From: Actinophytocola algeriensis
GTDB taxonomy: Bacteria; Actinomycetota; Actinomycetes; Mycobacteriales; Pseudonocardiaceae
DNA: 64,000 nt
Direction: 5' to 3'
Assembly: GCF_014203735.1 (NCBI RefSeq)
Contig: NZ_JACHJQ010000001.1
Span: forward strand, 1,041,269-1,105,268
The notes below the pieces were generated by a model. The model was given only the letters and a program-made list of their open reading frames with translations. It was not told the origin of the DNA and made no database searches. Within the stretch, counting starts at the first letter, position 1; each line of letters starts with the position of its first letter. Shown piece by piece: positions 60,175 to 64,000 of the stretch. A program made the position numbers and the translations under genes.

Positions 60175-62160
60175 GTGAACGTCCTGTCTGTGGATCTCGG
60201 CACATCGAACACGGTTGCCGTGCTGTCCGCGCACGGCAGGCCGCCGAGGGTGGTGGACGTCGACGGGGCGTCCATGATGCCGTCGGCGGTGTTCGCGGCC
60301 GAGGACGGCAACCTCGTGGTCGGCCGCGACGCGGAACGCCGTGCCCGCCTCGACCCCGCCCGCTTCGAACCCAACCCGAAACGCCGCGTCGACGAGGGCA
60401 CGCTGCTGCTCGGTGACCAGGTCGTGCCGGTCACCGACGCGCTCGCCGGCGTCCTGCGGCGGGTGATCGACGAGACGTCCCGCCAGCTCGGCGGCAAGAA
60501 GCCCGACGAGGTCCGCCTCACCCACCCCGCGCAGTGGGGTCCGGTGCGGCGCAACGTGCTGCTGTCCGCCGCCCGCCAGGCAGGCATGGGCTCGAACCTC
60601 GTGCTGGTGCCCGAGCCGGTCGCCGCCGCCGCCCACTTCGCTTCCTTCCCGGGACAGACGCTCGTGCCGGGGCAGGCGCTCGCCGTGTACGACCTCGGCG
60701 CGGGCACCTTCGACGTGGCCATCGTCGGCGCGACCCAGAACGGATTCGTGGTGCTGGCCGAGGCCGGCCTTCCCGACCTCGGCGGCCTGGACGTGGACCA
60801 GGCGCTGCTCGAGCACGTCGGCCGCCAGGTCTCCGTGCGCGACCCGGGCCGCTGGCAGAGCCTGCTGCGCCCCATGTCCACCGGCGACCGGCGTGCCCAG
60901 CGCGCGCTCCGCGAGGACGTGAAGGCAGCCAAGGAGTCACTGTCCCGGCATCCGCAGACCGAGGTGCCGCTGCCGGAGCCGTTCGAGGACGTGCTGGTCA
61001 CGCGGGTCGAGCTGGAGGCCCTGATCCGCCCCGGCATGCTGCGCAGCGTCGAGTTGCTGGCGGGCACCATCCGGTCCACCGGCATGACGCCGGGCCGGCT
61101 CGTCGGCATCTACCTCGTCGGCGGCTCCAGCCGCATCCCGCTGATCGCGACCCTGATCGCCGAGCAGTTGCGGGTCGTGCCCACCTCGCTCGACCAGCCG
61201 GAGACCGCTGTCGCCCTCGGCGCACACCACGTGCCGCAGGAAGGCATCACGCTGCGGACCAGCGACATCAGCAGCACGATCGAGGACGTCCAGCGCACGA
61301 GACAGGTCGTGGCGCCGCGCACCGGCGGGTTCAACGCCGGTCCGCCGAAGCCGCCGCCTCCGCAGACCGGCGGCACGCCCGCGCAGAACCCGTTCCCGAA
61401 CAGCGGCCCGCAGCGCGTGCAGGGCCCGCCGAGCACCCCGACGCCGGTACCCGCGATGACGGCGGGGCCGGGCCCCACGCAGTACCCGGTGCAGCAGTCG
61501 CGCCCGCAGAGCAGGGGCTCGTCGAACAAGCCGTGGTACATCGCGACGGCCGTGGTGGCGGTCGTGGTGATCGCGGTCGTCAGCATCATCATCGCCACGT
61601 CCGGCGGTGGCGAGGGCGACACGGGCAACGTCGCGGGAGCGGACTGCTCGAGCCGCAAGGCCGACGGCGACGGCATGAGCGAGTGCATGCGCAAGGTGGC
61701 CGGTGCCGTCGTGGAGAACAACCAGTGCAAGGCGGGCGCCGCGACCGCGGGGGGCGCCCAGCCGATCGAGACGCCGGGCGCGACCGCCGCGACCTGCACG
61801 ATCGACGACACGCACACCGTCATGTACATGCACTTCGGCGCGAGCGACAAGCAGGACGGCAGCGAGCTCTCCGGCGTCGACACCGCGAAGCAGTACATCG
61901 ACACCGTGATCGAGCAGCTGGAAGGCATCGGCACCGGCGGCGACCCGAAGCAGGGCGACTGGGAAGGCGACGGCCTGTCCGGCACCTATGCCGCGATCGA
62001 CATCGGCAGCGGCAGCGGCATGGTCCTGTTCGCGGTCAACGACTCCCCGGTGGCCGGCGCCCTGATGAACATCGACATCGGCGGCTCGGGCGACATCACC
62101 GACCTCGTCGACTACTTCGAACAGCACATCAAGCCAGGCGGTGACGGCGGCGGCTCGTAA
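60175..62160 (+). CDS. Hsp70-like ATPase with membrane helix and exported C-terminal domain (copy 1)
   Basis: A 661-residue protein. An actin-fold ATPase domain (VLSVDLGTSNTVAVLSAHGR...AVYDLGAGTFDVAIVGAT...VGIYLVGGSSRIPLIATLIAEQL) covers about residues 1-360; the substrate-binding domain of DnaK is absent. A Pro/Gln-rich linker, one membrane helix (WYIATAVVAVVVIAVVSIIIA) and a Cys-containing outer domain (CSSRKADGDGMSECMRKVAG...CKAG...CTIDDTHTVMYMHFG) follow. Similar actinobacterial proteins are annotated Hsp70 family. It may sense the envelope and drive a cytosolic response. GTG start with GGGGAG 4-5 bp upstream. Confidence 0.85.
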   Translation: MNVLSVDLGTSNTVAVLSAHGRPPRVVDVDGASMMPSAVFAAEDGNLVVGRDAERRARLDPARFEPNPKRRVDEGTLLLGDQVVPVTDALAGVLRRVIDETSRQLGGKKPDEVRLTHPAQWGPVRRNVLLSAARQAGMGSNLVLVPEPVAAAAHFASFPGQTLVPGQALAVYDLGAGTFDVAIVGATQNGFVVLAEAGLPDLGGLDVDQALLEHVGRQVSVRDPGRWQSLLRPMSTGDRRAQRALREDVKAAKESLSRHPQTEVPLPEPFEDVLVTRVELEALIRPGMLRSVELLAGTIRSTGMTPGRLVGIYLVGGSSRIPLIATLIAEQLRVVPTSLDQPETAVALGAHHVPQEGITLRTSDISSTIEDVQRTRQVVAPRTGGFNAGPPKPPPPQTGGTPAQNPFPNSGPQRVQGPPSTPTPVPAMTAGPGPTQYPVQQSRPQSRGSSNKPWYIATAVVAVVVIAVVSIIIATSGGGEGDTGNVAGADCSSRKADGDGMSECMRKVAGAVVENNQCKAGAATAGGAQPIETPGATAATCTIDDTHTVMYMHFGASDKQDGSELSGVDTAKQYIDTVIEQLEGIGTGGDPKQGDWEGDGLSGTYAAIDIGSGSGMVLFAVNDSPVAGALMNIDIGGSGDITDLVDYFEQHIKPGGDGGGS

Positions 62161-62178
62161 GATCACCGTCGGTGTCCG

Positions 62179-62388
62179 TTGCTTTCGGTTGACCTGGGAA
62201 CGTCCAACACGGTCGCGGTGCTCTCCGCCCACGGCCGTCCACCACGCGTTGTCGAAGTGGACGGCGCGGCGAACATGCCGTCGGCAGACTCGTGTTCCGC
62301 GGCGGTCGCGATCAAGGCCGACACGACCGTGGTGATCTGGCGACCGACGAGCGCGGTGGCCACCGCGACCTGGCCGAGTCGCTGCTGA
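62179..62388 (+). pseudogene. Truncated Hsp70-like N-terminal fragment
   Basis: Between the two large Hsp70-like genes a third copy of the N-terminus reads LSVDLGTSNTVAVLSAHGRP and PRVVEVDGAANMPSADS, then diverges into a tail unlike the family and stops. Only the first ATP-binding loop remains. Codon choices differ from both flanking copies, so it is an older, decayed or partial duplicate. Nothing else is seen between 62389 and 62495 except a spacer that resembles the leader of the first copy. Confidence 0.78.
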
Positions 62389-62495
62389 GGATCGCGTTCG
62401 GGAAACTGCCCGGCGCGTGAGAATCGCGGGTCCGGACACATGGGACGGCCGGGCATGGCAGCATTCTGCTGACCAGCCAGCACGAGGGGAGAGTC

Positions 62496-64000
62496 GTGGC
62501 AGTCCTGTCGGTTGACCTCGGTACGTCGAACACGGTTGCCGTGCTGTCCGCGCACGGCAGGCCGCCGAGGGTGATCGAGGTGGACGGGTCCGCCACGATG
62601 CCGTCCGCGCTCTTCGCCGCCGACGACGGGAACCTCGTCGTCGGCCGGGACGCCGAGCGCCGGGCCCGCCTCGACCCCGCCCGGTTCGAGCCCAACCCGA
62701 AGCGCCGGGTCGACGAGGGCACGTTGTTGCTGGGTGACGTGGTCGTGCCGGTCACCGAGGCACTGGGCGCCGTGCTGCGCCGCGTCGCCGACGAGACCTC
62801 CCGCCAGCTCGGCGGCGCCAAGCCCGACGAGGTCCGCCTCACCCACCCCGCGCAGTGGGGTCCGGTGCGCCGCAACGTCCTCCTCGCCGCCGCCCGGCTC
62901 GCGGGCATGGGCACCAACCTCGTCCTCGTGCCGGAGCCCGTCGCGGCGGCCGCGCACTTCGCGTCCTTCCCCGGCCAGCAGCTGGGGCCGGGGCAGGCGC
63001 TCGCCGTGTACGACCTCGGTGCCGGCACCTTCGACGTCGCGATCGTCGCGGCCACCCAGACCGGCTACGTGGTGCTCGCCGAGGCCGGCCTTCCCGACCT
63101 CGGCGGCCTGGACGTGGACCAGGCGCTGCTGGAGCACGTCGGCCGCCAGGTCTCGATCCGCGACCCGGCGCGCTGGCAGAGCATCCTGCGCCCGGAGTCC
63201 ACCGGCGACCGCCGTGCGCAGCGTGCGCTCCGCGAGGACGTGAAGGCCGCCAAGGAGGCACTGTCGCGCCACCCGCAGACCGAGGTGCCGCTGCCGGAGC
63301 CGTTCGAGGACGTGCTGGTCACGCGGGTCGAGCTGGAAGCGCTGATCCGGCCGAGCCTGCTGCGCAGCGTCGAGCTGCTCGCCTCGACCATCCGTTCCAC
63401 GGGCATGACGCCGGACCGGCTGGTGGGCATCTACCTCGTCGGCGGTTCGAGCCGCATCCCGCTGATCGCGACCCTGATCGCCGAGCAGCTGCGCGTGGTC
63501 CCGTCCAGCCTGGACCAGCCGGAGACGGCCGTCGCGCTCGGCGCACACCACATCACGGCGGAGGGCGTCAGCCTCCGCACCGGCAACATCGGTCCGCAGG
63601 CGCCGCCGACGGGTGGTTTCCGCCAGCCGGTCATGCCGCCGCCGATGCCCCAGCAGCAGCCCGCGCCGCTGAGCCAGGCGCCGGTGGCAGGACCGCCCAG
63701 CGTGCCGACGCCGGTCGCCACACCGCAGTCGCCCGCGCTCGGCAACCCCGTGATGGGGCTGCCGAGCACCGCCGCGTTCCCCGCGCAGCCCCCGCCACCA
63801 CCGGCGGGCGGTGGCGGCAGGCGCAAGATCATGCTCGGGGTGGCCGCGGTCGTGGCGCTCGCGATCGTCGCCGTCGGCGCCGTGTTCCTCCTGCAGCCGG
63901 ACAGCGACCTCCCGACCGCCGAGAGCTGCGGCCAGAAGGGCGACCCCGACAACGAGGGCTTCACCGACTGCCTGCGCCAGCTCGCGGGCGGGGTGGCCGA
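62496..64000 (+). CDS. Hsp70-like ATPase with membrane helix (copy 2, runs off window)
   Basis: A second full-length copy, at least 501 residues, starting VAVLSVDLGTSNTVAVLSAH and matching copy 1 closely through the ATPase domain (LGAGTFDVAIVAAT, VGGSSRIPLIATLIAEQL). The linker differs (Pro/Gln-rich, VMPPPMPQQQPAPLSQAPVA), followed by a membrane helix (MLGVAAVVALAIVAVGAVFL) and the start of a Cys-containing exported domain (ESCGQKGDPDNEGFTDCLRQ), truncated by the window edge. The leader repeats the CGAGGGGAGAGTCGTG of copy 1. Tandem duplication with diversification of the outer domain. Confidence 0.83.
   Translation, partial: MAVLSVDLGTSNTVAVLSAHGRPPRVIEVDGSATMPSALFAADDGNLVVGRDAERRARLDPARFEPNPKRRVDEGTLLLGDVVVPVTEALGAVLRRVADETSRQLGGAKPDEVRLTHPAQWGPVRRNVLLAAARLAGMGTNLVLVPEPVAAAAHFASFPGQQLGPGQALAVYDLGAGTFDVAIVAATQTGYVVLAEAGLPDLGGLDVDQALLEHVGRQVSIRDPARWQSILRPESTGDRRAQRALREDVKAAKEALSRHPQTEVPLPEPFEDVLVTRVELEALIRPSLLRSVELLASTIRSTGMTPDRLVGIYLVGGSSRIPLIATLIAEQLRVVPSSLDQPETAVALGAHHITAEGVSLRTGNIGPQAPPTGGFRQPVMPPPMPQQQPAPLSQAPVAGPPSVPTPVATPQSPALGNPVMGLPSTAAFPAQPPPPPAGGGGRRKIMLGVAAVVALAIVAVGAVFLLQPDSDLPTAESCGQKGDPDNEGFTDCLRQLAGGVA

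Noticed and set aside
57813-60416. 867-codon plus-strand frame opposite lhr
   Set aside because: Composition of an antisense shadow; lhr motifs are all intact on the other strand.

Overview
The window is high-GC chromosomal DNA from an actinomycete. The mycobacterial-type gene order, actinobacterial families (PimB-type mannosyltransferase, LppM-type lipoprotein, HEPN SAV_6107 family, mycothiol-type DinB-fold protein) and the promoter style point to Mycobacteriales/Pseudonocardiaceae; a Lentzea, Saccharothrix or Amycolatopsis-like organism is my inference. From memory of M. tuberculosis, the order qcrBAC-ctaE, UvrC-like nuclease, NlpC/P60 gene, pimB, acyl-CoA synthetase, SRPBCC, ArsA-like ATPase, small CxxC protein, acyltransferase, RNase AS, class II DAHP synthase, PknL, Rv2175c, prenyl synthase, metF, lppM, GNAT follows the Rv2196-Rv2170 block. 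The window is that conserved backbone with insertions. No tRNA, rRNA, CRISPR array or complete IS element was seen.

1-5.3 kb: ctaE-qcrCAB respiratory genes and a beta-lactamase-fold lipoprotein, mostly with overlapping stop/start codons. 5.3-10.3 kb: an orphan CDI-type immunity gene, then a minus-strand operon in which a DnaQ/UvrC-like nuclease is translationally coupled to inositol catabolism genes (iolC, aldolase, iolB). 10.3-18 kb: NYN protein, isochorismatase-type hydrolase, a complex intergenic repeat, and three cell-wall or secreted peptidases, one preceded by a possible c-di-AMP riboswitch. 17.8-32.5 kb: lipid, mannolipid and central metabolism genes (PimB, truncated acyl-CoA synthetase, SRPBCC proteins, ROK kinase, acyltransferase, RNase AS, a PPi-type phosphofructokinase, amidase, DAHP synthase). 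32.6-46.6 kb: WS/DGAT enzyme, PASTA kinase with its Rv2175c-like partner, a small MauE-like cassette, carotenoid genes (crtB, crtI, prenyl synthase), metF, lppM, DUF885 peptidase. 46.6-50 kb: a foreign-looking island with a frameshifted metallo-beta-lactamase-fold gene divergent from a PfkB-like protein plus stand-alone GTP cyclohydrolase II, with a TATAAT promoter and a large palindrome between them. 50-64 kb: GNAT, YbaK, a HEPN operon with a LexA box, VOC protein, Clp-N-only protein, MerR-like regulator, an RCC1-type pseudogene, Lhr helicase and a tandem array of membrane-anchored Hsp70-like genes that runs off the end.

A DNA-damage theme links dispersed genes. Promoters matching the actinobacterial RecA-independent (PafBC) pattern TTGTCRGTG-N8-TANNNT precede the DnaQ/UvrC-like nuclease, a small cysteine protein, a VOC protein, Lhr (one -10 mismatch) and weakly the isochorismatase. 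A perfect LexA box overlaps the predicted start of transcription of the HEPN operon. Many other genes appear leaderless, with a TANNNT hexamer 6-7 bp before the start codon. A dispersed repeat carries the stop codons of both flanking convergent genes inside its terminal inverted repeats.
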